Part shown: positions 9,961 through 18,264 of the stretch, one piece after another
How positions within the stretch are numbered: the stretch's first letter is position 1
Layout: every line of letters starts with the position of its first letter
Program-made: the position numbers and the translations under genes
Assembly (NCBI GenBank): GCA_009731375.1
Contig: BJOX01000121.1
Span: forward strand, 751,836-778,567
Reading direction: 5' to 3'
From: Paulinella micropora
Lineage: Eukaryota; Cercozoa; Imbricatea; Euglyphida
Length of the DNA: 26,732 nt
The notes under the pieces: generated by a model
What the model was told of the DNA's origin: nothing
The model's input: only the letters and a program-made list of their open reading frames with translations
Databases searched by the model: none

Positions 9961-10180
9961 CAAATTTTGGCCACCTCAAATTTTGACAACAACAAATAAT
10001 AACGTATCTTGCGGTGAAAAGACTAGGGAAGAATTCCGGCCCCAAAGTTTTGTGCAAAAGAACGTATTCTGCGGTGAAAAATCACTGGCCGAAATCTTCT
10101 TCCTGGCCGAAATTTTTCATTTGTCGTTAATAGATATGTAGATATGTTCGATCTATCTAGACAAGAGAGGCATATCCATG
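9961..10180. other. Complex island with a 60-bp direct repeat, no gene seen
   Basis: AACGTATCTTGCGGTGAAAA (10001-10020) and AACGTATTCTGCGGTGAAAA (10061-10080) are exactly 60 bases apart. CTGGCCGAAAT occurs twice near 10086 and 10108. No coding signal was found. Confidence 0.6.
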
Positions 10181-10182
10181 CC

Positions 10183-10237
<55 letters not shown>

Positions 10238-10266
10238 AATATATCAATCAATCAATCAATCAATCA

Positions 10267-10309
<43 letters not shown>

Positions 10310-10322
10310 AATCTATCTATCA

Positions 10323-10355
<33 letters not shown>

Positions 10356-10395
10356 CCTATCTATCTATTTATCTATCCATCCATCCATCCATCCA
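10181..10395. repeat. (ATCT)n with AATC and ATCC blocks
   Basis: ATCT tract interrupted by (AATC)n at about 10243-10267 and ending in (ATCC)n at 10376-10395. About 57 unique bases (10396-10452) follow. Confidence 0.95.
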
Positions 10396-10452
10396 CCATA
10401 TGTCGAAGGCAGAAGGTGAACCGACAGCGGACTGGAGGTGGACATTGAACTC

Positions 10453-10472
10453 AGATAGATAGATAGATAGAC

Positions 10473-10542
<70 letters not shown>

Positions 10543-10559
10543 GTAGGTAGGTAGGTAGG

Positions 10560-10638
<79 letters not shown>

Positions 10639-10655
10639 GTAGGTAGGTAGGTAGG

Positions 10656-10734
<79 letters not shown>

Positions 10735-10751
10735 GTAGGTAGGTAGGTAGG

Positions 10752-10846
<95 letters not shown>

Positions 10847-10890
10847 GTAGATGGATGGATGGATGGATGGATGGAAAGATAAATAAATAG

Positions 10891-10956
<66 letters not shown>

Positions 10957-11039
10957 GGAGGGATGGATGGATGGATGGATGGTTGGATGGATGGATAGCT
11001 AGCTACCTAGCTAGCTAGCTAGTTAGCTAGATAGCTAGC

Positions 11040-11116
<77 letters not shown>

Positions 11117-11152
11117 GGATGGATGGATGGATGGATGGATGGATGGATGGAT
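10453..11152. repeat. Long compound (GATA)n/(GGTA)n/(GGAT)n array
   Basis: About 700 bases of tetranucleotides. In the left part (GGTA)5 blocks recur with a 96-bp period (see the separate entry). The right part has GGAT blocks near 10852-10875, 10955-10995 and 11115-11152 and a TAGC-rich stretch at 10995-11042. Confidence 0.95.
10541..10752. repeat. 96-bp higher-order repeat of GATA and GGTA
   Basis: Three blocks of exactly five AGGT units start at 10541, 10637 and 10733, each separated by 19 GATA units. The exact 96-bp period across three units indicates block duplication rather than single-unit slippage. Confidence 0.88.
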
Positions 11153-11162
11153 NNNNNNNNNN
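11153..11162. other. Assembly gap (10 N) at satellite edge
   Basis: Between (GGAT)n and minus-strand satellite. Only a few bases (GCGATATC... side) of the common satellite edge are missing if the junction matches the other blocks, but the real size is unknown. Confidence 0.95.
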
Positions 11163-11543
11163 AAAAAAGGAGCTTCTGATTTCGTCAACCAAGGAAGTCT
11201 GTAAAGTATTGACCCGATGCCCAGCTAAGCCGTGATGTTTGCACGGAAGGGACTGATACAGGCGATACCAAAGCTCCCTAGTACCAGGCGGGGCCAGGGC
11301 TCGTTCCATAAAGCGCCCCTTGCAGAACGAGCTCCCACCTCCATTACAGAGGGCCCAGTAAGCAGATGGAGTTTCGAGACTGTTGACAGTCTAGTATAAA
11401 CCGACAGAGCACTGTGGGTTTTATTCCGGGCTCAACAAGCGAGAAAGGGCACCCTGAGGGAACAGGATTGTGCTTCCCGTCGCTATTTCGGCATGTGACT
11501 CATAGGCGTATGGCTAGGCACACATAAGGCACCCCACCACGGG
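11163..11543 (-). repeat. ~546-bp satellite, 0.7 copy (block 4, minus strand)
   Basis: Runs from AAAAAAGGAGCTTCTGAT to CACCCCACCACGGG, where (GATA)n starts. The edge is within a few bases of the block 1 edge at 1639. It has private changes (a short deletion in the CTGTAAAGTATT stretch, GACTGTTGACAGTC instead of GACTGTCGAACAGTC). Confidence 0.93.

Positions 11544-11605
<62 letters not shown>
11544..11605. repeat. (GATA)n tract
   Basis: About 15 GATA units between satellite block 4 and the left 26-bp direct repeat. Confidence 0.95.
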
Positions 11606-11610
11606 GTGGA

Positions 11611-11636
11611 GGACAAACCGCTATTACTATCCAGCG
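11611..11636 (+). repeat. 26-bp direct repeat, left copy
   Basis: GGACAAACCGCTATTACTAT then CCAGCG. It matches 12252-12277 at 25 of 26 positions (C/A difference). The two copies bracket the purine/pyrimidine block. Confidence 0.9.
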
Positions 11637-11644
11637 GCCACTCA

Positions 11645-11783
11645 GAAAGAAAAGAAAGAAAGAAAGAAGGAAAGAAGGAAAGAAGGAAAGAAAGAAAAAA
11701 AGAAAAAAAGAAAGAAAGAGAAAAAGAAAGAGAGAACAGAAAAGAAAAGAAAAGAAAAGAAAGGAAAGGAAAGAAAGAAAGAG

Positions 11784-11818
<35 letters not shown>

Positions 11819-11904
11819 GAAAAGAAAAGAAAAGAAAAGAAAAGAAAAGAAAAGAAAAGAAAAGACTTTCTTTCTTTCTTTCTTTCTTCCTTTCTTCCTT
11901 CCTT

Positions 11905-11950
<46 letters not shown>

Positions 11951-12250
11951 CCTTCCTTCCTTCCTTCCTTTCTTTCTTTCTTTCTTCCTTCCTTCCTTCC
12001 TTCCTTCCTTCCTTTCTTTCTTTTTTTTTTCCTTCCTTCCTTCCTTCCTTCCTTCTTTCTTTCTTTCTTTCTTTCTTCCTTCCTTTCCTTTCCATTCCTT
12101 TCTTTCTTTCTTTCTTTTATTTTATTTTCTTTTCTTTTCTTTTCTTTTCCTTTCTTTTCTTTCCTTTCCTTTCCTTTCCTTCTTTCTTTTTTTCTTTCTA
12201 AAGAAAGAAAGAAAGAAAGAAAGAAAGAGAGAAAGAAAGAGAGAAAGATG
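11645..12250. repeat. Purine-pyrimidine block (AAAG-type then CTTT-type)
   Basis: Purine-only AAAG/AAAAG/GGAA repeats (about 11645-11866) switch abruptly to pyrimidine-only CTTT/CCTT/TTTTC repeats (about 11867-12200, with rare A), then to AAAG again (12201-12249). Purine and pyrimidine arms are complementary in type, so one strand can fold into a very long imperfect hairpin and each arm can form triplex H-DNA. Long Lys/Glu-rich or Phe/Leu/Ser-rich open frames here arise only because the tract lacks stop codons. Confidence 0.93.
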
Positions 12251-12251
12251 A

Positions 12252-12277
12252 GGACAAACCGCTATTAATATCCAGCG
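12252..12277 (+). repeat. 26-bp direct repeat, right copy
   Basis: GGACAAACCGCTATTAATAT then CCAGCG, a near-exact copy of 11611-11636 on the other side of the purine/pyrimidine block. Confidence 0.9.
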
Positions 12278-12345
12278 CAACGGACCCTCTTGATCCTGCA
12301 AGAAACATCATGCATAATTGCACGTGAATATGTTTGTAAATATAC
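12278..12345. other. Short complex island, nothing recognised
   Basis: About 68 unique-looking bases between the right direct repeat and a (CATA)n tract. Confidence 0.5.
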
Positions 12346-12421
12346 ATACATACATACATACATACATACATACATACATACACAGATACAGACACACACA
12401 CACACACATACATATATACAT

Positions 12422-12454
<33 letters not shown>

Positions 12455-12501
12455 TACATACATACATACATACATACATACATACATACATACATACATA
12501 C
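12346..12501. repeat. (CATA)n/(CA)n compound tract
   Basis: CATA repeats with two (CA)n blocks (about 12392-12408 and 12437-12453). The strand sense is opposite to the ATGT tracts of the following array. Confidence 0.95.
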
Positions 12502-12532
12502 CTGGAATTGTGGTCGCAGTTCCGGCGCGTAC

Positions 12533-13635
12533 GTGTACACACTCTGCAACATAGCAGTGTGGAACAGATGCCTACATGTGTATGTATGTATCTATGTATG
12601 TATGCATATATTAATACAAGCTTTGCAGCATGAAAGGTGCCTGGCATGCATGTTGTGTATGTGTAAGTGTAAGTGTACACACTCTGCAACATAGCAGTGT
12701 GGAACAGATGCCTACATGTGTATGTATGTATGCATGTATGTATGTATGTATGTATGTATGCATATATTAATATAAGCTTTTTGCAGCATGAAAGGTGCCT
12801 AGCATGTTGTATGTATGTACATGTATATGTGTGTAAGTGTACACACTCTGCAACATAGCAGTGTGGAACAGATGCCTACATGGGTATGTATGTATGCATG
12901 TATGTATGTATGTATGTATGTACATATATATTAATATAAGCTTTGCAGCATGGAAGGTGCCTAGCATGCATGTTGTGTATGTGTAAGTGTAAGTGTACAC
13001 ACTCTGCAACATAGCAGTGTGGAACAGATGCCTACATGGGTATGTATGTATCTATGTATGTATGTATGCATGCATGTATGTACGTATATATTAATATAAG
13101 CTTTGCAGCATGAAAGGTGCCTTGTATATGTGTGTAAAGGTACACACTCTGCAACATAGCAGTGTGGAACAGATGCCTATATGGGTATGTATGTATGCAT
13201 GTATGTACATATATATATTAATATAAGCTTTGCAGCATGAAAGGTGCTTAGCATGCATGTTGTGTATGAACATGTATATGTGTGTAAGTGTACACGCTCT
13301 GCAACATAGCAGTGTGGAACAGATGCCTACATGTGTATGTATGTATCTATGTATGTATGTACGTATATATTAATATAAGCTTTGCAGCATGAAAGGTGCT
13401 TAGCATGCATAGTCTGTATGTACATGTATATGTGCGTAAGTGTACACACTCTGCAACATAGCAGTGTGGAACAGATGCCTACATGTGTATGTATGTATGT
13501 ATGTATGCATGCATGCATGCATGTATGTATGTATGCATGCATGTATGTATGTATGTATGTATTTATGTATGTATGTATGTATGTATGCATGCATCCATGT
13601 ATGTATGTATGCATGTATGTATGTATGTATGTATG

Positions 13636-13666
<31 letters not shown>

Positions 13667-13913
13667 ATATTAATATAAGCTTTGCAGCATGAAAGGTGCC
13701 TAGCATACATGTTGTATGTATGTACATGTATATGTGTGTAAGTGTACACGCTCTGCAACATAGCAGTGTGGAACAGATGCCTACATGTGTATGTATGTAT
13801 GTATGTATGTATGTATGTACATATGTATTCATATAAGCTTTGCAGCATGAAAGGTGCCTAGCATGCATGTTGTATGTATGTACATGTATATGTGTGTAAG
13901 TGTACATGCTTTG

Positions 13914-13920
<7 letters not shown>
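12533..13920 (+). repeat. Array of ~150-bp dimeric units, plus strand
   Basis: Nine copies of half-unit A start with GTGTACAC (or a variant) at 12533, 12673, 12837, 12993, about 13139, 13287, 13440, 13742 and 13900. Each has CTGCAACATAGCAGTGTGGA and ACAGATGCCTACATG. Between them lie eight copies of half-unit B: AAGCTTTGCAGCATGAAAGG then TGCCTAGCATGCATG. A and B share TTTGCAGCAT/CTGCAACAT, GATGCCTA/GGTGCCTA and the following GCATG/ATGT tail, so each unit looks like an ancient duplication. (ATGT)n separates A from B and TATATTAATATAAGC precedes B. Spacing is 140-164 bp, except 302 bp where the ATGT tract is expanded (13483-13665). No open frame is conserved. Confidence 0.92.
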
Positions 13921-13965
<45 letters not shown>

Positions 13966-14004
13966 GTATATATATATATACATACATATATATATATATA
14001 TATT
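13918..14004. repeat. (TA)n tract at array inversion point
   Basis: Almost pure TA with CATA and TTTATA interruptions. Module copies left of it are on the plus strand and those right of it are on the minus strand, so this tract is the symmetry centre. Confidence 0.9.
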
Positions 14005-14011
14005 TCTAGAT

Positions 14012-14061
14012 ATGCATGCTAGGCATCTGTTGCACACTGTTACGTTGCAAAAGCGTGTACA
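14012..14061 (-). repeat. Module copy, minus strand
   Basis: TGCATGCTAGGCATCTGTTG, CACACTGTTACGTTGCAAAA then GCGTGTACA: the reverse complement of half-unit A with the B-type TAGCATGCA tail. Confidence 0.88.
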
Positions 14062-14106
14062 GCGACGCACATATACATGCGTACATACATACAAGATGCA
14101 TGCTAG

Positions 14107-14133
14107 GATACCTACCTACCTACCTACCTATCC

Positions 14134-14195
<62 letters not shown>

Positions 14196-14205
14196 ATATC
14201 TATCT
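14107..14205. repeat. (ACCT)n/(ATCT)n tract
   Basis: Short ACCT block (14107-14128) then ATCT. It lies inside the inverted part of the array, showing that tetranucleotide tracts invade between modules. Confidence 0.94.
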
Positions 14206-14287
14206 AAACGCGTCCACAGCCACCATTCACATAGAAATGAATAATACAAAAATACTTACATGAGCTTATATGAACATATATGTATAT
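14206..14287. other. Inter-module spacer, shared with 14504-14577
   Basis: CGCGTCCACAGCCACCATTC, ACATAGAAATGAATAATACA and similar words recur at 14503-14577 (CGCGTCCACAGCCATTCACG, TAGAGATTAATAATACAAAA), about 295 bases downstream. The inverted part of the array is therefore itself tandemly repeated, with a longer unit. Confidence 0.75.
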
Positions 14288-14330
14288 GTAGGCATTTGTT
14301 GCATACTGCTACGTTGCAAAAGCGTGTACA
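14288..14330 (-). repeat. Module copy, minus strand
   Basis: GTAGGCATTTGTTGCATACT, GCTACGTTGCAAAAGCGTGT: reverse complement of half-unit A. Confidence 0.86.
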
Positions 14331-14350
14331 GTGCCGCACAGATACATGCA

Positions 14351-14503
14351 TACTATACTATACTACACTACACTACACCACACTATACTATACTATACTA
14401 TACTATACTATACTATACTATACTATACTATACTATAGTATACTATACTATAGTATAGTATACTATACTATACTATACTATACTATACTATACTATACTA
14501 TAC
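14351..14503. repeat. (ACTAT)n pentanucleotide tract
   Basis: About 30 units of ACTAT with ACTAC variants at the left end and a few phase-flipped AGTAT units near 14437-14460. Stop codons are frequent, so nothing is coded. Confidence 0.95.
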
Positions 14504-14577
14504 GCGTCCACAGCCATTCACGTAGAGATTAATAATACAAAATACATACATAAGCTTATATGAATATGTATGTATCT

Positions 14578-14620
14578 GTAGGCATTTGTTGCATACTGCT
14601 ACGCTGCAAAAGCGTGTAAC
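14578..14620 (-). repeat. Module copy, minus strand
   Basis: GTAGGCATTTGTTGCATACT, GCTACGCTGCAAAAGCGTGT. It is nearly identical to 14288-14330, with the 14206-14287 spacer repeated in front. Confidence 0.86.
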
Positions 14621-14656
14621 AGTGACGCACAGATACATGCGTACATACATAGAACA

Positions 14657-14700
14657 TGCATGCTAGGCACCATTTTCACACAACCATGCAGCAAAGTGTA
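14657..14700 (-). repeat. Module copy, A/B intermediate, minus strand
   Basis: TGCATGCTAGGCACCATTTT, CACACAACCATGCAGCAAAG. On the minus strand it reads like half-unit B (CTTTGCTGCATG, GGTGCCTAGCATGCA) but keeps the A-type GTGTG insert, linking the two half-units. Confidence 0.78.
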
Positions 14701-14720
14701 TATGAAGTATATGTGTAGAT

Positions 14721-14760
14721 GTAGGTATCTTTTCCACACTGCTATGCTGCAAAGTACAGT
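14721..14760 (-). repeat. Module copy, minus strand
   Basis: GTAGGTATCTTTTCCACACT, GCTATGCTGCAAAGTACAGT: reverse complement of half-unit A. Confidence 0.8.
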
Positions 14761-14795
14761 TACGCGTATATGGATATATATACACATGTTTTTAC

Positions 14796-14912
14796 ATATG
14801 TATATATATATATATATCCTATATATATATATATATATTTATATATTCCTATATATATAAATAAATATATATATATATGTATACATATACATATATATAT
14901 ATATATATGCAT
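14796..14912. repeat. (TA)n tracts with TTTATA and CATA interruptions
   Basis: AT-rich dinucleotide blocks separating module copies. A partial module (TGCATGCTAGGCTTTTCCAC, 14913-14945) follows. Confidence 0.9.
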
Positions 14913-14945
14913 GCATGCTAGGCTTTTCCACACGCCTACAGTCAC
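14913..14945 (-). repeat. Partial module copy, minus strand
   Basis: GCATGCTAGGCTTTTCCACA followed by CGCCTACAG: only the TAGCATGC end and a shortened middle are kept. Confidence 0.6.
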
Positions 14946-14952
14946 ATATACA

Positions 14953-15027
14953 GCATACATACATACATACATATAGACATACAGACAGACATACATACAG
15001 ACATACATACATACATACATACATGCA

Positions 15028-15059
<32 letters not shown>
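14953..15059. repeat. (CATA)n/(CAGA)n tract
   Basis: CATA units with CAGA variants and one GCAT, within the minus-sense part of the array. Confidence 0.94.
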
Positions 15060-15080
15060 ATTCTTACCTTGCATATATAA

Positions 15081-15100
15081 TAGGCATACGTTCCGCACTG

Positions 15101-15143
<43 letters not shown>
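15081..15143 (-). repeat. Partial module then (TA)n
   Basis: TAGGCATACGTTCCGCACTG is the left part of a minus-strand module, cut by (TA)n at about 15101-15142, after which modules are again on the plus strand. Confidence 0.65.
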
Positions 15144-15146
<3 letters not shown>

Positions 15147-15202
15147 TCATAACTGTACACGCTTTTGAGCAATCGCGAAATGGAAAAGATGCCTAATTCG
15201 TA
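15144..15202 (+). repeat. Module copy, plus strand (TTGAGC subtype)
   Basis: ATTCATAACTGTACACGCTT, TTGAGCAATCGCGAAATGGA, AAAGATGCCTAATTCG. It has the TGTACACGC start and AGATGCCTA end of half-unit A with a different middle. It is closely similar to 15335-15395, with about 130 unique bases between. Confidence 0.8.
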
Positions 15203-15334
15203 TTGTTTATATAAGCTTGTAAATGTATCGACGTAGTAGTATTCATCTAAGTTTTCTAAAGATTCATAACAGCTTGTATATGACTTCGCTCGTGATTGAG
15301 CATAGCCTTATGGGAAAGGGAATGGTATATCAAT

Positions 15335-15396
15335 ACATTCATAACTGTACATGCTTTTGAGCACTGCGACATGGAAAAGATGCCTAATTCGTCTTG
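15335..15396 (+). repeat. Module copy, plus strand (TTGAGC subtype)
   Basis: ATTCATAACTGTACATGCTT, TTGAGCACTGCGACATGGAA, AAGATGCCTAATTCGTCTTG. It runs into a poly-G stretch and a large gap. Confidence 0.8.
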
Positions 15397-15398
15397 TC

Positions 15399-15412
15399 GG
15401 GGGGGGGGGGGG
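15399..15412. repeat. Poly-G run at gap edge
   Basis: Fourteen consecutive G immediately before the 904-N gap. As at 3864-3874, poly-G coincides with loss of sequence. Confidence 0.95.
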
Positions 15413-16316
15413 NNNNNNNNNNNNNNNNNNNNNNNNNNNNNNNNNNNNNNNNNNNNNNNNNNNNNNNNNNNNNNNNNNNNNNNNNNNNNNNNNNNNNNNN
15501 NNNNNNNNNNNNNNNNNNNNNNNNNNNNNNNNNNNNNNNNNNNNNNNNNNNNNNNNNNNNNNNNNNNNNNNNNNNNNNNNNNNNNNNNNNNNNNNNNNNN
15601 NNNNNNNNNNNNNNNNNNNNNNNNNNNNNNNNNNNNNNNNNNNNNNNNNNNNNNNNNNNNNNNNNNNNNNNNNNNNNNNNNNNNNNNNNNNNNNNNNNNN
15701 NNNNNNNNNNNNNNNNNNNNNNNNNNNNNNNNNNNNNNNNNNNNNNNNNNNNNNNNNNNNNNNNNNNNNNNNNNNNNNNNNNNNNNNNNNNNNNNNNNNN
15801 NNNNNNNNNNNNNNNNNNNNNNNNNNNNNNNNNNNNNNNNNNNNNNNNNNNNNNNNNNNNNNNNNNNNNNNNNNNNNNNNNNNNNNNNNNNNNNNNNNNN
15901 NNNNNNNNNNNNNNNNNNNNNNNNNNNNNNNNNNNNNNNNNNNNNNNNNNNNNNNNNNNNNNNNNNNNNNNNNNNNNNNNNNNNNNNNNNNNNNNNNNNN
16001 NNNNNNNNNNNNNNNNNNNNNNNNNNNNNNNNNNNNNNNNNNNNNNNNNNNNNNNNNNNNNNNNNNNNNNNNNNNNNNNNNNNNNNNNNNNNNNNNNNNN
16101 NNNNNNNNNNNNNNNNNNNNNNNNNNNNNNNNNNNNNNNNNNNNNNNNNNNNNNNNNNNNNNNNNNNNNNNNNNNNNNNNNNNNNNNNNNNNNNNNNNNN
16201 NNNNNNNNNNNNNNNNNNNNNNNNNNNNNNNNNNNNNNNNNNNNNNNNNNNNNNNNNNNNNNNNNNNNNNNNNNNNNNNNNNNNNNNNNNNNNNNNNNNN
16301 NNNNNNNNNNNNNNNN
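15413..16316. other. Assembly gap (904 N)
   Basis: Left flank is a module and poly-G, right flank is (GATA)n. The contents cannot be deduced. Confidence 0.98.
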
Positions 16317-16350
<34 letters not shown>

Positions 16351-16455
16351 GTAGGTAGGTAGGTAGGTAGGTAGGTAGGTAGGTAGGTAGGTAGGTAGGT
16401 AGGTAGGTAGGTAGGTAGGTAGGTAGGTAGGTAGGTAAGTAGGTAGGTAGGTAGG

Positions 16456-16515
<60 letters not shown>

Positions 16516-16532
16516 CAGATAGACAGACAGAC

Positions 16533-16605
<73 letters not shown>
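16317..16605. repeat. (GATA)n-(GGTA)n-(GATA)n compound tract
   Basis: GATA, then about 27 GGTA units (16350-16455, one AGTA variant), then GATA with GACA inserts. The symmetric A-B-A arrangement resembles one unit of the 10.5 kb higher-order array with an expanded centre. Confidence 0.95.
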
Positions 16606-16606
<1 letters not shown>

Positions 16607-16740
16607 GACGTGTCCCAAACGAAAGGGCCGGATGTTGATTCTCTTTTTCTCTGGGAAGAAGGCCGAGATAGCTGGTTTATTTCATATGCAGGCACTACAG
16701 GCCCGTAGAAACGGCATACTGTTGCACATATGCTATGGTT
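16606..16740 (-). repeat. Inverted-repeat arm, left (pairs with 18125-18267)
   Basis: GACGTGTCCCAAACGAAAGG, GCCGGATGTTGATTCTC, GAAGGCCGAGATAGCTGG and CTACAGGCCCGTAGAAA are the reverse complement, with moderate divergence, of sequence at 18125-18267. Both arms end at the same ACACGTCTT word against a tetranucleotide tract. Confidence 0.85.
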
Positions 16741-17019
16741 TACATTCCACATCGAGGTAGACAGAAAGCTACATATTGTCGGCACATTCAGGATCAAGTC
16801 TGGTACGTGAAATTCATTTTCATTGATTTCTGTCTGAAGTGGACGCAGGTAAGGATAGATTTAAGGGCACATACATCTATCCATGAGCTCTCTAATGCGA
16901 CCTACTATGGTCCTGATCTCGCTTGTTCGCGAGGTAAACAACCAAAAAAGGTTAGCATTTTTTCTGGCTTAGAAAACCCCAGAATCGATGTCCTTTGGTT
17001 TTCCCGCGTTCTTGTCCAG
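16741..17019 (+). other. Complex sequence, possible intron or exon remnants
   Basis: The longest plus-strand frame starts with ATG at 16735 and runs to 17028 (97 codons), with no family I recognise. A GTAAGG word at 16849 follows GGACGCAG and would make a good splice donor, but a simple splice from it to the acceptor at 17019 gives an early stop. The first codons lie at the edge of the inverted repeat. I treat this as unassigned. Confidence 0.3.
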
Positions 17020-17161
17020 AGACACTGATCTCAATCTGTACTATATTCGTTCAGTACCCATGCAAGTCAGAATATGTCGCAGGCGCTTTATCATGTACAT
17101 AGCCCAGCGCATTTGCTTGGGACAGAAAGATCAAATCTGTCAGGCTGCTGGCTGTTTTGAG
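17020..17161 (+). CDS. Exon-like segment, unknown product
   Basis: A pyrimidine-rich stretch ending TTCTTGTCCAG (to 17019) resembles a 3' splice site, and GTAGGT at 17162 resembles a 5' splice site. The 142 bases between are open in one frame. They encode about 47 residues including LNLYYIRSVPMQVRICRRRF and IAQRICLGQKDQICQAAGCF, a composition unlike the repeat translations around it, with several Cys and Arg. I recognise no domain. No partner exons can be joined with confidence, and it lies within a repeat-bounded island, so it may be a gene fragment carried in a transposed segment, or chance. Single-frame openness over 142 bases is weak evidence. Confidence 0.25.
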
Positions 17162-17334
17162 GTAGGTCACTTCTTGAGTTTGGAGATCTTAGATTTCTGA
17201 GTGGGAAAGGGCTGGGGGTCTGGGGGTGCGATAGGCCCTGGGACACTCGCACTGACGTTCGGGGATATCCCTCGGAAGGGACATCCCAGAACATCCCTGC
17301 TCGGGAGACATCGAGATTTACGAACATCCCTATT

Positions 17335-17525
17335 TGGGGGGACATCCGAAATTTTTTTGGATTTATATCAATTTTTTTCATTTCTTTTGCTTTCCTCAAG
17401 GAGTTCCAAACCCCGTGCATATCGGTGCCTCACATTATCACACGTCTCCTGTACTTTGTGCACGTGGAATAACACCAGCTATCTTATTCTTCTTTTCATA
17501 GAAAACAAGAACCGAAAAGCCATGC
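17335..17525 (+). repeat. Diverged direct repeat, left copy
   Basis: Pyrimidine-rich run, then CCCCGTGCATATCGGT, CACGTGGAATAACACCAGCT, ATCTTATTCTTCTTTTCATA and GAAAACAAGAACCGAAAAGC. It aligns by order and partial identity with 18055-18250 (GCCCCGTGCATATAGGTTAG, ATCGAATAAAACCAGCTATC, GAGAAAGAGAATCAAAATCC), about 725 bases downstream. Upstream of both copies are ACATCCC-type words, so the repeat may extend left to about 17240 and 17930. Confidence 0.7.
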
Positions 17526-17657
17526 GTTAAAATTTCAAAAAAATCCCAGATTTGTTAAAAAATTCCCCACCGCGGATTTATCACGGAACAAGAGCTTGAA
17601 GCTCGGGGATGCTGCATGCCGTTGAACGTAGCCAGGCGTGACCATGGCTCCTTGCAA
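17526..17657. other. Complex sequence, no gene seen
   Basis: No open frame of note. Short palindromic word GAGCTTGAAGCTC near 17590. Confidence 0.4.
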
Positions 17658-17807
17658 TTGAGAGAGGAAAGGGAGCCAGGTGATATTGGGGAGTTTCGGT
17701 CTTGGTTGAGGTGGGTTTGGCTACAGTCTACGGCCGTTTCGTGACTAAAGTCATAATTACCGTTTCCTCTCTCAATATCACCTGGTCATAATTACCAATA
17801 TCACCTG
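17658..17807. repeat. Nested inverted and direct repeats
   Basis: TTGAGAGAGGAAA (17658-17670) has its exact reverse complement at 17763-17775. CCAGGTGATATT (17676-17687) has its reverse complement at 17774-17785 and again, as part of CCAATATCACCTG, at 17795-17807. CATAATTACC occurs twice (about 17751 and 17787). The arms could fold into a cruciform or RNA stem with a loop of about 75-90 bases. Confidence 0.75.
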
Positions 17808-17872
17808 ACCCCCTTTCCCAGGCCAGGGCCGTTTTGCGGCTACAGTCTACGGCCATTTCGTACCGTTTCGCG
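17713..17872 (+). repeat. Direct repeat GGCTACAGTCTACGGCC
   Basis: GGCTACAGTCTACGGCCGTT TCGT occurs near 17713 and GGCTACAGTCTACGGCCATT TCGT near 17838, about 125 bases apart; the second copy is followed by CGTTTCGCGCC. The repeats overlap the inverted-repeat cluster. Confidence 0.8.
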
Positions 17873-17967
17873 CCTGGCCGGAAACAGGGTCAGGTGCCAC
17901 TTGACTAGTTGAACGTCTTTTGGGGCATGCTGAGGCATTCCAACTCAGATCTGTTCCGGGACATGCC

Positions 17968-18020
17968 TTCGTCTGTTTGTCTGTCTGTCTGGCTGGCTGT
18001 CTGTCTGTCTGTCTGTCTTC
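17968..18020. repeat. (CTGT)n short tract
   Basis: CTGT units with a GGCTGGCTG interruption. It is inserted in the right copy of the diverged direct repeat and has no counterpart in the left copy. Confidence 0.85.
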
Positions 18021-18054
18021 GTCAAGGACGACCGAACATGACTTACATCCCATC

Positions 18055-18124
18055 TGCGGACTCCCCAACAAGTTTTCAGGAATTTCCTTAATTTTTTTTT
18101 CCTCTCTACTTCCTTCGACGGGGT
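18055..18124 (+). repeat. Diverged direct repeat, right copy (left part)
   Basis: Contains AATTTTTTTTTCCTCTC and CTTCGACGGGGTTTCAG, corresponding in position to the T-rich run and CAAGGAGTTCCAAACC of 17335-17415. The right part of this copy is the inverted-repeat arm at 18125-18267. Confidence 0.6.
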
Positions 18125-18264
18125 TTCAGCCCCGTGCATATAGGTTAGATAACACTATTTCTACGGGCCTGTAGTTGGTGCATATCGAATAAAACCAGCT
18201 ATCTCGGCCTTCTTCCCGTAGAGAAAGAGAATCAAAATCCGGCCCTTTCTTTTGGAACACGTCT

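Noticed and set aside
11514-12268. Lys/Glu-rich and Phe/Leu-rich frames of about 200 codons
   Set aside because: Translation of stop-poor AAAG and CTTT repeats in the purine/pyrimidine block.
15256-16797. Frames of 310-513 codons across 15.3-16.8 kb
   Set aside because: Most of their length is the 904-N gap, joined to ATCT/GATA translations. They carry no evidence of coding.
17201-17530. Plus-strand 109-codon frame (and the 84-codon frame at 17920-18174) sharing a PRAYR ending
   Set aside because: The shared ending reflects the diverged direct repeat at nucleotide level. An overlapping minus-strand frame of equal length exists and the rest of the translations do not match.
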